A stretch of DNA of 42,157 bases from an uncultured Granulosicoccaceae bacterium (GTDB lineage: Bacteria > Pseudomonadota > Gammaproteobacteria > Granulosicoccales > Granulosicoccaceae), in assembly GCA_937981955.1 (NCBI GenBank), contig CALJNA010000027.1, forward strand, positions 1 to 42,157. Direction: 5' to 3'. Each line of letters opens with the position of its first letter. Within the stretch, counting starts at the first letter, position 1. The position numbers and the translations under genes are program-made. Of this stretch, positions 17,022-28,146 are shown piece after piece. The notes under the pieces were generated by a model, which saw only the letters and a list, made by a program, of their open reading frames with translations, was not told where the DNA came from and searched no databases.

Positions 17022-18947
17022 ATGCTCACCTTTAACAATATTGCCTGTCGGCGTGATCGTTCTCTGTTGTTCGACAAAGTCAGTCTGGTCGTTCATCGAG
17101 GCCAGAAAGTCGGCCTTACAGGCAGCAATGGTTGCGGGAAATCGTCACTATTCGCCATGATACAAGGGGAACTGGAGCCCGACGATGGCGAGATCTCCCT
17201 GCAACAGAATGTGACAGTGACTCACGTTGCGCAGGAGTCACATGCCAGTGATGCGCCAGCGATAGAGTTTGTTATCGATGGCGACCGGCGTTTACGTGAA
17301 ATTGAATCCCGGTTAGAGCAGGTCAACGACAACGGCGAAAGGCATGCTGAGCTCTTGGCCGACTATGAGCAAGCTGGTGGCTATAGCGTCAAAGCGCGTG
17401 CCGGTTCACTGCTAAACGGATTGGGCTTTCTTACCGAACAACACCATTCACCGGTTTCTGATTTTTCCGGTGGCTGGCGCATGCGACTGAATCTTGCTCA
17501 GGCGCTGATGAGTCCGAGTGATTTACTGTTACTCGATGAGCCGACCAATCATCTGGATCTCGATGCTGTGTTGTGGTTGGAAAACTGGCTTAGAGCACGT
17601 GAAGGCACACTATTAATGATTTCACACGATCGTGAATTCCTTGATCGAATCACCACACATACGCTGCATATAGAGCAGCAAAAGGCAAATCTGTATACGG
17701 GTAACTATTCTGCGTTTGAAACACAGCGGGCTGCGCGACTTGCCAACCAGCAGGCCATGTTCGATAAGCAGCAGCAAACCATGGCGCAAATGCAATCGTT
17801 CGTTGATCGCTTTCGTGCAAAGGCAACCAAAGCCAAACAGGCACAAAGCCGCTTAAAAATGCTGGAACGCATGACCAAACTGGCTCCGGCACACGTTGAT
17901 TCACCGTTCCGCTTCTCTTTCCGAGCACCAGATGCGTTGCCCAATCCCCTGGTTCTGCTTCGCGATGCCAACATCGGCTACGGTGAGAATATTGTTTTGA
18001 ACAAAATCGGTCTGAATATTCAAAGCGGTGATCGCATCGGTTTACTCGGCGCCAATGGCGCTGGTAAGTCCACACTGATTAAAGCCATCGTTGGCGATCT
18101 TGAATTACTAAGTGGTGAGCGACTGCCAGCGCAGAAGCTCAAGCTTGGCTATTTTGCCCAGCATCAGGTTGACCAGTTGCGCGATGAACACACCGCATTG
18201 CAAGCTTTGATGGATGTTGATTCCTCGCTAAGTGACAGTGACGCGCGAAATTATCTGGGCGGTTACGGCTTTACCGGTGATCAGGCACTGCAAAGCGCCA
18301 AAACAATGTCAGGTGGTGAGCGAGCTCGACTTGCGCTGGCTCTCATTGTCTACACCAAACCGAATTTATTACTGCTCGATGAGCCAACTAACCATCTTGA
18401 CATTCAAATGCGAGATGCGCTTGCCGAAGCATTGCAACAGTATGGTGGCGCTTTAATGGTTATCTCGCACGACCGGAGTCTGTTGCGATCAGTTGTCGAT
18501 GATCTGGTACTCGTTGCAGATGGTGAGGTGCGACCGTTTGACGACGATCTTGACGGTTACGCTCGATGGTTAAGCGATTACCGCGCGCGCAGCAGTGCGG
18601 CTGCACAGGCAAAGCAGCATGACGGAACCGTCACGAACCCGGAAAACAGCATTGATCGTAAACAGCAAAAACGTAATGAAGCGGCTATCAGAGCAAAACT
18701 GCGCCCGTTGCGTCGAGCCGTAGAGCAATCTGAACGAAAATTGGAAAAATGGGTAACCCAACTGTCAGAGACGCGCAACAGTTTAGCTTCCAATGAGCTA
18801 TACAATTCTGAGAACAAATCAAAGCTTGCAGAGTTGATGGCCCTGGAAGCGACACAAAAACAGCAAGTGTCCGCGTTCGAAGATGAACTATTGGAAAATA
18901 TGCAGGCGTTGGAACAGGCCGAAAGCGAACAGGCTGCTGATAATTGA
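17022..18947 (+). CDS. yheS: ABC-F ATPase YheS
   Basis: Soluble ABC-F protein with two nucleotide-binding domains and no membrane domain; the family acts on ribosomes at the E site. The 641 residues show a first Walker A GSNGCGKS (34-41), signature FSGGWRMRLNLAQAL, Walker B LLLLDEPTNHLDLDAV, the interdomain linker with RFRAKATKAKQAQSRLKMLERM (P-site tRNA interaction motif region), a second Walker A GANGAGKST (near 344), MSGGERARLALAL and a second LLLLDEPTNHLD. The C-terminal coiled-coil extension (about 540-640) is Lys/Glu/Gln-rich. Both catalytic glutamates are present. Similarity to E. coli YheS is high throughout. It starts close to lemA on the other strand. Confidence 0.95.
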   Translation: MLTFNNIACRRDRSLLFDKVSLVVHRGQKVGLTGSNGCGKSSLFAMIQGELEPDDGEISLQQNVTVTHVAQESHASDAPAIEFVIDGDRRLREIESRLEQVNDNGERHAELLADYEQAGGYSVKARAGSLLNGLGFLTEQHHSPVSDFSGGWRMRLNLAQALMSPSDLLLLDEPTNHLDLDAVLWLENWLRAREGTLLMISHDREFLDRITTHTLHIEQQKANLYTGNYSAFETQRAARLANQQAMFDKQQQTMAQMQSFVDRFRAKATKAKQAQSRLKMLERMTKLAPAHVDSPFRFSFRAPDALPNPLVLLRDANIGYGENIVLNKIGLNIQSGDRIGLLGANGAGKSTLIKAIVGDLELLSGERLPAQKLKLGYFAQHQVDQLRDEHTALQALMDVDSSLSDSDARNYLGGYGFTGDQALQSAKTMSGGERARLALALIVYTKPNLLLLDEPTNHLDIQMRDALAEALQQYGGALMVISHDRSLLRSVVDDLVLVADGEVRPFDDDLDGYARWLSDYRARSSAAAQAKQHDGTVTNPENSIDRKQQKRNEAAIRAKLRPLRRAVEQSERKLEKWVTQLSETRNSLASNELYNSENKSKLAELMALEATQKQQVSAFEDELLENMQALEQAESEQAADN

Positions 18948-18963
18948 ACACAGGAGAATGCAT

Positions 18964-19677
18964 ATGACTCGTTTTATTGGCTTGATGTTATTGCTCGGAG
19001 CTACTGCCTCGCAGGCTGCATCGTTCAACACTTTGCAGGCTTTGTCGCAGGAACAGTTCAGACAACTGTCTGAAAATGTGGCTGCCGCCGCCCAGTTCAA
19101 AGGAGTAACCCCACCAGAACCATTGGGTGTGATCGGATTCGATATTGGCCTTGGTGTTTCCTACACCACTATTGAAGCGGATGAGGTATTCGATATTGCC
19201 AGCGAAGGTGATTTTGACGTGGCTGGACTTGCTTTACCGAGATTAACGGTTCATAAGGGTCTGCCGTTTGGAATAGATGTTGGCGTGTCTGCCAGCGGTG
19301 CTCCCGGCACCGATATTAAAATACTGGGTGCCGAGGTGCGCTATGCGATTATGGAAGGCGGCGTGGCGCTGCCAGCCATTGGTATTCGCGCCAGTGGTTC
19401 GGTGGTGCAGGGTGTCGATGAAATGGACATGCAAAACGTGGGTTTGGATATATCGGCATCGAAAGGTTTTCTCATGCTAACTCCCTACGCGGGCATTGGT
19501 GTTCTACGCAGCACCGTCACACCTAACGATGCACCCGATCTTGAAGAAGAAACGCTGAGTCTGACAAAAATGTTTGCCGGAGTGAATCTGAATCTGGGGT
19601 TGCTCAATTTGACGCTGGAAGCTGACAAAACCGGTGACTACAGTACCGGTAGCTTGAAGGCTGGGTTCAGGTTCTAG
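18964..19677 (+). CDS. Exported beta-barrel-like protein, unknown
   Basis: I do not recognise the family. The 237 residues start with a clear signal peptide (MTRFIGLMLLLGATASQA, cleavage before ASF). The remainder is rich in alternating hydrophobic/polar stretches and Gly (IGFDIGLGVSYTTIEADEVFDI, GIDVGVSASGAPG, AIGIRASGSVVQG, LTPYAGIGVLRSTV, LNLGLLNLTLEAD) and ends SLKAGFRF, a terminal Phe like outer-membrane barrels recognised by BamA. A small outer-membrane barrel is the best guess. Of three in-frame ATGs, the one at 18964 is 7 nt from AGGAG; those at 18883 and 18958 are less likely. It begins 16 bp after yheS, perhaps co-transcribed. A weak hairpin TGCCAT/ATGGCA follows the stop. Confidence 0.8.
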   Translation: MTRFIGLMLLLGATASQAASFNTLQALSQEQFRQLSENVAAAAQFKGVTPPEPLGVIGFDIGLGVSYTTIEADEVFDIASEGDFDVAGLALPRLTVHKGLPFGIDVGVSASGAPGTDIKILGAEVRYAIMEGGVALPAIGIRASGSVVQGVDEMDMQNVGLDISASKGFLMLTPYAGIGVLRSTVTPNDAPDLEEETLSLTKMFAGVNLNLGLLNLTLEADKTGDYSTGSLKAGFRF

Positions 19678-19799
19678 CCTGTGCCATTTTGCACCCATGG
19701 CAAACCGTTTCATTTTGTCGTTGGTGGCTTGATTGGCACCTTGATTTATTGTTGATGATTTTGTTATTGGTTAAGTATTTAATTGCGACGAACTAGCCA

Positions 19800-19831
19800 T
19801 TGACATCGTTCTGATTGTGCGATGCTATATA
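19800..19831 (+). promoter_or_regulatory. Candidate promoter of the 19919 lipoprotein
   Basis: TTGACA (19800-19805) lies upstream of an extended -10 TGC-TATATA (19823-19831). The spacing to TATATA is 20 bp, long for a sigma70 promoter, but the TG extension may compensate. The transcript would have a leader of about 80 nt. The rest of 19678-19918 shows only a weak hairpin after the preceding gene. Confidence 0.4.
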
Positions 19832-19918
19832 CGTGGTCATACTGAACGAACTGCGTGTGCGTTATCACAGTTTTGGCCATGCATCCGGCCTCAACTACAA
19901 TAATCAAGGACAGAAAAT

Positions 19919-20845
19919 ATGAAACGCTCGCCACTTGCTGTTTTACTCACATGCGGCATTTTGTCAGCTTGTGGAGGCGGTTCAAGTTCTTCTGATAACG
20001 CCCCGGTTGATATTGCTACGCTCGACAATGAGGGTTTGCCGGTCATAACCGATAACAATCCGCTTGTACTCGGCGATTCAGATACTCTTGCGATCCATGC
20101 TGCTTCGATCGATTTCTACCGTTCGGCACAAGACAGTTGTAGCGATCCTGAAGATTCTCAGTATTTAAGTCTTAGCGAGACGTTCGAGCAAAAAACGCTG
20201 CTGTGTGTCGAGTTCAGGACCGAACTAAGATCGTGGCGAAATTATACGCTTCACTACACCATAGACTACCCAGGTTCGGCAATTGACTTTGAAGACACCT
20301 ACAATGGAATGCAGACTACAAGCAACGATAATGTTAATGCTACAAATATCGTCACCACCGTCACTACCGTATTCGCCACACCAGAGTTATTAGGGGATTT
20401 GCCGCAAAACATAGTTGCTAGTTCAGGTATTTACGACCTTGATGGAAATGTTGTTCCACTAACTTCTTCGTCGCTTCAGCTTAACGGGAAATTACCGAGC
20501 ACCGATGAAACGTCGCCTGAAGGTACCAACATTTCTGTCACCTATTCAGACGATACGATTTTTGTTTTAACTCGCCACCGGAACTTGCCTAGAGATAAGG
20601 CTTATTGCATCAATCATGATCGTATCCTGGTTGATTCAGCCACCCGCACACGCGACCGTGAGCATGTTCTCGCGCAGGTAATGACTGACACAGAAAGAGG
20701 TTTTCACGTTGCCTATGTTTCGCTGGGCGATGTTGCACCTGGTGAATACGAAGCGCGCGTCTACGAGTTATCAGACGATGGAGAGCTTTGTTTGATTAGC
20801 GGGGCCGAGTTTGCGCCTGCCATTGCGTATCAGATAAGGGACTGA
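19919..20845 (+). CDS. Putative lipoprotein, unknown
   Basis: 308 residues; the family is not recognised. A lipoprotein signal peptide ends in LSAC with C18, followed by GGGSSSSD, the flexible linker typical of many exported lipoproteins. Asp does not occupy position +2, so outer-membrane sorting is likely if the usual rule holds. The mature part is acidic and Thr/Ser-rich with several cysteines (DSCSDPED, LLCVEFR, YCINHDR, ELCLISG) that could form two disulfides, and looks like beta-sandwich sequence. It has its own candidate promoter and lies in a row of three unknown exported proteins between yheS and valS. Confidence 0.8.
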   Translation: MKRSPLAVLLTCGILSACGGGSSSSDNAPVDIATLDNEGLPVITDNNPLVLGDSDTLAIHAASIDFYRSAQDSCSDPEDSQYLSLSETFEQKTLLCVEFRTELRSWRNYTLHYTIDYPGSAIDFEDTYNGMQTTSNDNVNATNIVTTVTTVFATPELLGDLPQNIVASSGIYDLDGNVVPLTSSSLQLNGKLPSTDETSPEGTNISVTYSDDTIFVLTRHRNLPRDKAYCINHDRILVDSATRTRDREHVLAQVMTDTERGFHVAYVSLGDVAPGEYEARVYELSDDGELCLISGAEFAPAIAYQIRD

Positions 20846-21024
20846 CCATGTCAGTAGTGATGCCCGAAAGCTGGTGAACTGCGGCTTATTGTTGCGTTCA
20901 CGCTCCGAATCTGAATCTATGAATGTAACTAATTGTCAGATGGGCTTTTTTTCTGATGAAAGTAAGGGTGTCTGACAACATGATAGTAGTGATGAAATCA
21001 CCATCGTAATTCAAGGAAAACCCC

Positions 21025-21525
21025 ATGGTTGATCAGACAAAACGCACAACGCTAAAAAAAGCTGCGGGAATTGCCGTTGGCGGCATAGCATTGGCATCCT
21101 CAGCCAGCTCGCTTGCGAAACTCCCAAGTTCAGGTGAATTGCCGGAACGATCGGTTGGTGTCAGTGGCGATCTTGCTGATATTCAAATTCGATCGAGAGT
21201 ATCAGCGCAAACCAACGATCTGGAAGTCATCATAACGAATGTCGGGTCTGAAACTGCAAACATTACTGACATGACACCGGCAGAAATCAATACTGCTCGA
21301 GGTCGGTTCGACTTTGATGCACTGCTTAAAGATGGCCCTATCAATTTGGACGTCGGTCAAAGTGTTTCCGTGCCTATGCAACACCACACAGTTGTACTTG
21401 ATGGCAACACCATTAACAAGCGTTCAGCCATCTTATCGGCTGCCTTAAAGCAAAACGTGTCTATTGTGACTGATGGAGACTCGTTGGCAGCGATTCGCAT
21501 AGTCGACCAATTTACAGCAGCCTGA
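21025..21525 (+). CDS. Small exported protein with Tat-like signal, unknown
   Basis: 166 residues; the family is not recognised. The N-terminus TKRTTLKKAAGIAVGGIALASS resembles a twin-arginine signal (S/T-R-R-x-F-L-K) but has Lys-Arg instead of Arg-Arg, so Tat export is possible but unproven. The mature region reads as a small Ig-like or CARDB-like beta-sandwich (DIQIRSRVSAQTNDLEVIIT, NVGSETANITDM, LDVGQSVSVPMQHHTVV). No cysteine is present and no cofactor motif is visible. It starts 179 bp after the lipoprotein gene, with AAGGAAAA before the ATG, and converges on valS. Confidence 0.75.
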   Translation: MVDQTKRTTLKKAAGIAVGGIALASSASSLAKLPSSGELPERSVGVSGDLADIQIRSRVSAQTNDLEVIITNVGSETANITDMTPAEINTARGRFDFDALLKDGPINLDVGQSVSVPMQHHTVVLDGNTINKRSAILSAALKQNVSIVTDGDSLAAIRIVDQFTAA

Positions 21526-21564
21526 ACGGCTTAACAGAACAGCATTTTTAACAAAACTCAATCG

Positions 21565-21590
21565 CCGCCCAGCGTGTGGCCAGTCGATGG

Positions 21591-21601
<11 letters not shown>
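21565..21601. terminator. Stem-loop at the valS stop
   Basis: CCGCCC (21565-21570) pairs GGGCGG (21596-21601), with an inner stem TGGCCA/TGGCTA (21577-21582 and 21588-21593, one G-U) and a 5-nt loop. It spans the valS stop codon between convergent genes. On the minus strand it is followed at a distance by GTTTTG, so it is a plausible terminator for valS. Confidence 0.55.
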
Positions 21602-24389
<2,788 letters not shown>

Positions 24390-24404
24390 GAAAATGCAGG
24401 TTTG

Positions 24405-24791
24405 TCAGGTATGTTGTTTTACGCGATTCAATAATCGCCGGATGTCTTTTCGCAGTTCAGTTATGTGCCGGTCCACGACGTCGTCAATCATAAGCTCAAT
24501 TTCATCGTCGTTGTTGACCGATGATGCCCTATCTAGCGACGAGTTTGCACTTGAATCGCCCATCATGAGAGCCAATTGGCTTTCTGAAGCGATAGACTCG
24601 TCGCCTTCTTCTTCCTCATCCGCATCCAGGATATGCTCCTGCAGTACAAATTTGACGGGCTCGGATTCTTGCAAAACCTCGAGCTCGCGAAGCACCTCAC
24701 GGCCGAGGCGGCTGGATTGTATGATGGATTCGTTTCCAGACTCGACCACTGCATTGAGTACTGGCACGCTGTCTTCTTTATCCTGTCTCAT
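24405..24791 (-). CDS. Small acidic protein between holC and valS, unknown
   Basis: 128 residues from ATG 24791, preceded by GAAGGGTG; the reading frame is open further upstream but overlaps holC and lacks a good start. The N-terminal motif DSVPVLNAVVESGNES resembles, from memory, the (I/V)PVLT-(D/E)-V motif of small beta/gammaproteobacterial proteins such as the DUF2486 group, and is followed by a basic helix (SSRLGREVLRELEVL). The middle is a highly acidic, Ser-rich linker (DADEEEEGDESIASES). The C-terminus is an amphipathic helix (MIDDVVDRHITELRKDIRRLLNRV). Placement between the polymerase III chi subunit and valS suggests a conserved but uncharacterised operon member. No function can be assigned. 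Confidence 0.72.
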   Translation of the reverse strand: MRQDKEDSVPVLNAVVESGNESIIQSSRLGREVLRELEVLQESEPVKFVLQEHILDADEEEEGDESIASESQLALMMGDSSANSSLDRASSVNNDDEIELMIDDVVDRHITELRKDIRRLLNRVKQHT

Positions 24792-24840
24792 CGATTCACC
24801 CTTCTTTTGACTTAAGCAGTGCATAAAGAAGAGTATAGAA

Positions 24841-25275
24841 CTACATTTTGTGGTGGTGCAGCGGATAACCCCTTTGTTGGTAGAACCGGTAGCGATCACG
24901 GCCGGAATCGCGCACATTTTTGGCTTGGTTGACCACTTCCAGCGTTCGCTCGAACCGGCTGAAGAAAGTCGGTACCTGGCTGGCCAGATTAATCAGCACA
25001 CGCCGGTCGTTACCCGGCTCTCCGCAAGAGAGCTGAACGGGGTCGATGTCGACCTGATTAGTCAATTCGGAAGCATCCAGGAGCCTGTGCGGGACAAAGC
25101 TGTCACGACGGAATTGCCAGAGCTGTTCGTCGAGCTGTTGTAGCAAGGAAACATCGTCTGAATGGATGAACACCGGTTTGTCATGCCGAAAGGCTTTTTC
25201 AGCCAGTTTGCAAATCAGCATACAACGGTTCATTGCATCGTCATCGGACAACACATAAAAGTCGACTCTGGTCAT
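24841..25275 (-). CDS. holC: DNA polymerase III subunit chi
   Basis: The chi subunit of the clamp-loader assembly, which connects SSB to the polymerase III holoenzyme through psi. The 144 residues show the family pattern: MTRVDFYVL, then CKLAEKAFRHDKPVFIHSDD (about residues 22-41), LDEQLWQFRRDSFVPHRL (about 48-65), RRVLINLASQVP, and FSRFERTLEVVNQ. E. coli HolC is 147 residues. No clear Shine-Dalgarno precedes the ATG. It lies 119 bp downstream of pepA and is followed by the small acidic gene and valS, the standard gammaproteobacterial order with one extra gene. Confidence 0.95.
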   Translation of the reverse strand: MTRVDFYVLSDDDAMNRCMLICKLAEKAFRHDKPVFIHSDDVSLLQQLDEQLWQFRRDSFVPHRLLDASELTNQVDIDPVQLSCGEPGNDRRVLINLASQVPTFFSRFERTLEVVNQAKNVRDSGRDRYRFYQQRGYPLHHHKM

Positions 25276-25394
25276 AATTTAATTTCTATGCCATTGATGG
25301 ATGAGTGCAGGCATTGAGGGTGAACAGGATGCTTGCACCGATTCGGTTCGCTGACATTCAGTTCGCTTAAACAAACTGCAGTCACGTCCAGCTG

Positions 25395-26879
25395 CTATGC
25401 GTGGTTCAACACGTAATCCATTAGCAACGATACCGGTTTGCCTGTCGCACCTTTTTCGCTACCGCCTTTCCATGCAACGCCGGCAATATCCAGATGAGCC
25501 CAGCGATAGTTTTGTGCAAACCGGGACAGAAAACAGCCAGCCGTAATTGCCCCGGCGGGGCTTCCACCAATATTGGCCATGTCTGCAAAATTCGAATCGA
25601 GTTGAGTTTGGTATTCGTCCCATAAAGGCAGTTCCCAGGCAAGATCGCCACTGGTCTGACCCGACTGGTACAACTGGTCGGCAAGCTCATCGTCGTTACT
25701 CATAACGGCTGTGCAAACTTTTCCAAGCGCCACAACGCAGGCACCCGTCAAAGTGGCCACATCAATGACAGCGGCGGGCTTGTAACGCTCAACATATGTC
25801 AGCGAGTCACACAAAACGAGTCTGCCTTCTGCATCGGTATTGAGTATCTCAACGGTTTGCCCCGACATGGTAGTGACCACATCGCCTGGTCGCGAAGCGT
25901 CTCCGTCGGGCATGTTTTCGGCAGCCGCGACAACGCCGATGACGTTACTTTTCGGAGATAGCTCGCTAATGGCCCGCATTGCACCAAAAACGCTTGCCGC
26001 ACCGCACATATCAAATTTCATCTCGTCCATAGAAGCCGAAGGCTTTATAGAGATGCCGCCGGTATCGAAAGTGACACCTTTACCTAACAACACGGTCGGC
26101 TTTTTCTTTTTATCAGCGCCGCGATACTCCATGCAAATAAGTCGACCCTCTTGTTTGCTGCCGCGCGATACTGATAAAAATGCACCCATACCAAGTTTAG
26201 ACATTTGCGCTTCGGTCAAAATTTTGGTGGTGAACTTCGAGTTAGTTTTCGCTAGCTCCTGGGCCTTTTTTGCCAGATAAACCGGGGTGCATATGTTTGG
26301 CGCAAGATTCCCGAGATCGCGCGCCAGTGATTGCCCGTTGGCAATAGCCAAGCCTTGTCGTGCTGCAGTTGCACATGCCCGCTGCTCCTTTTCAGGCACC
26401 ACAAAGATGGCTTTTTTCAGCCGGTTGGCTGGTGTTTTTTCTTTGCTGTGGAGTGTGAATTGATATTGCGAGTCAACCAGAATACGCGCAAGCGTAGACG
26501 CATGCCAGGCAGCAGATTCGCTATCGACATAAACACTTTTTTCCAAATGAATGATGGCCAGTGCGGCGCCACTTTTTTGCAGTGCATTTGCGATTTCCGT
26601 ACAAACTGTTCGAAATTGAGCTCGCGAAGCCTGGTTGCTTTCTCCTGCACCGACCAGTAAAACTCGATCACTGCTTATTTTATCCAGCTCGAATAGCATC
26701 AGCGAGGAGCCGATATCGGTTTTCGCATCGCCGCGTTTAATTGCCCGTGAAATTGCATTGCCGCTGCGACTATTGATCGAACTGGCAGCACCACTGAGTT
26801 TCGATGCGGTGTGAACAGGCACGACTATGCAGGCATTTGTCTGTTTTGCCGGTGCTTTGGCTGCAACTTTGATATCCAT
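25395..26879 (-). CDS. pepA: Leucyl aminopeptidase (PepA, M17)
   Basis: Di-metal cytosolic aminopeptidase that removes N-terminal residues; in E. coli PepA also binds DNA in Xer recombination at cer and in carAB control. The 494 residues have the N-terminal macro-like domain, then the catalytic domain with LLGKGVTFDTGGISIKPS, MKFDMCGAASV, AAENMPDGDASRPGD and the family signature NTDAEGRLVL (about 344-353). All metal-site Asp/Glu/Lys residues expected in these motifs are present. AGAAGG precedes the ATG. It heads the pepA-holC-X-valS operon and is divergent from lptF. xerD lies 5 kb away, but that is not evidence of a shared role. Confidence 0.97.
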   Translation of the reverse strand: MDIKVAAKAPAKQTNACIVVPVHTASKLSGAASSINSRSGNAISRAIKRGDAKTDIGSSLMLFELDKISSDRVLLVGAGESNQASRAQFRTVCTEIANALQKSGAALAIIHLEKSVYVDSESAAWHASTLARILVDSQYQFTLHSKEKTPANRLKKAIFVVPEKEQRACATAARQGLAIANGQSLARDLGNLAPNICTPVYLAKKAQELAKTNSKFTTKILTEAQMSKLGMGAFLSVSRGSKQEGRLICMEYRGADKKKKPTVLLGKGVTFDTGGISIKPSASMDEMKFDMCGAASVFGAMRAISELSPKSNVIGVVAAAENMPDGDASRPGDVVTTMSGQTVEILNTDAEGRLVLCDSLTYVERYKPAAVIDVATLTGACVVALGKVCTAVMSNDDELADQLYQSGQTSGDLAWELPLWDEYQTQLDSNFADMANIGGSPAGAITAGCFLSRFAQNYRWAHLDIAGVAWKGGSEKGATGKPVSLLMDYVLNHA

Positions 26880-27048
26880 TTTTACCTTCTACGGTTAAAT
26901 TTAAGCAATGAATCGGGTCGGAAACACTTTTCGAGCAGGAAACGACCCACAAAGGTTGCAGTTTAATGTGTCTAAATCATTCCGTCATCTATGCGTCCGG
27001 TTCGAGGAAGTGCTAGATTCACCCTGATAAAACTAATTCTTCTCTCTT

Positions 27049-28146
27049 GTGCGCATACTCGATCGCTATTTGATGAAAGAGATGTTGGTGACGTGGATTG
27101 CGGTCACCCTCGTGCTTCTTGTCATCATGATTGGCAACGTATTGGCTCGTGGCCTTAGCAAGGTCACCGACGGTGCGATTTCTGCTGATGTTCTATTGGT
27201 GCTGGTGGCTGTTCAATCAATCAGTCTGCTGGTCACACTTATCCCGTTAGGACTCTATCTGGGCATCCTTTTAGCCCACGGACGTTTCTATCGCGATAAT
27301 GAAATGACTGTCATGCAGGCGACTGGATCCGGCTGGCTGGACCTGTTGCGTCCAACAGCGCTGGTCGGTTTGCTTGGTGTATTCCTTATCGCGACTTTGA
27401 CGATATTCGCATCCCCCTGGGCGGCACGCTACGAACAGTTGATCAAGAAAGAATTTCAGGAAAAATCGGCCATTAGTTTGCTGACTCCCGGCAAATTTAT
27501 CGAATCAAGCGATGGCAGCACGGTGCTGTTTGTCAAAGACATCAGCGCCGACAAGTCACAATTCAACGATGTTTTCATGTACCGGAAGCAGGAAAAAACG
27601 CCACCTGTAATCGATACCGCGCGTATTGCTTCTTATCAGGTGGACAGCGAAACGGGCAACGAATACCTTATCTTTAGCGATGGTCAAACCAGTATCGGAA
27701 AACCCGGCGATGCTGACTACACAGTCACGGAGTTCAAACGGCAAGGAGTACTCAGACCGAAAACCGAATTGGCAGAACCGAGATTGCAGAGACGCAGTAA
27801 AACCTTGAAACAGTTACTGGCCAGCGATGATCTGGTTGATCTGGCAGAAGTGCAGTGGCGAATATCAATTCCGTTGGCGGCACTGTTGCTTGCGCTACTG
27901 GCCGTTCCACTGAGTTATACATCGCCGCGTGAAGGGCGCTTTGGCAAGATTGCTATAGCAATTCTCATTTACATTCCTTATGCAAACTTACTCGTACTGG
28001 CCAGAAAATGGATCGCAAACGGTACGATTTCACCGTGGGTTGGACTTTGGCCGGTGCACATCGCTGTACTGATGTTGGTTATCTATCTGTTGGTTAAGCG
28101 GGTAGGTTGGTCTTGGTTTCGACACGGTAGGAAAGTCGCCGCATGA
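27049..28146 (+). CDS. lptF: LPS export permease LptF
   Basis: Inner-membrane subunit of the LptB2FG ABC transporter that extracts LPS and passes it to LptC. The 365 residues have three N-terminal transmembrane segments (about 10-35, 55-80, 98-120), a periplasmic beta-jellyroll domain (about 130-265) and three C-terminal segments (about 272-355). MRILDRYLMKEML and SGWLDLLRP are typical. The start is GTG at 27049. The 3' end overlaps lptG by 4 bp (ATGA), so translation is coupled. Divergent from pepA with 169 bp between, as in E. coli. Confidence 0.95.
   Translation: MRILDRYLMKEMLVTWIAVTLVLLVIMIGNVLARGLSKVTDGAISADVLLVLVAVQSISLLVTLIPLGLYLGILLAHGRFYRDNEMTVMQATGSGWLDLLRPTALVGLLGVFLIATLTIFASPWAARYEQLIKKEFQEKSAISLLTPGKFIESSDGSTVLFVKDISADKSQFNDVFMYRKQEKTPPVIDTARIASYQVDSETGNEYLIFSDGQTSIGKPGDADYTVTEFKRQGVLRPKTELAEPRLQRRSKTLKQLLASDDLVDLAEVQWRISIPLAALLLALLAVPLSYTSPREGRFGKIAIAILIYIPYANLLVLARKWIANGTISPWVGLWPVHIAVLMLVIYLLVKRVGWSWFRHGRKVAA

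Noticed and set aside
20909-20952. ATCTGA/TCAGAT inverted repeat followed by seven T, possible terminator after the lipoprotein gene
   Set aside because: The stem is only 6 bp with a long loop and four bases before the T-run; too weak to call, although the T-run is notable.
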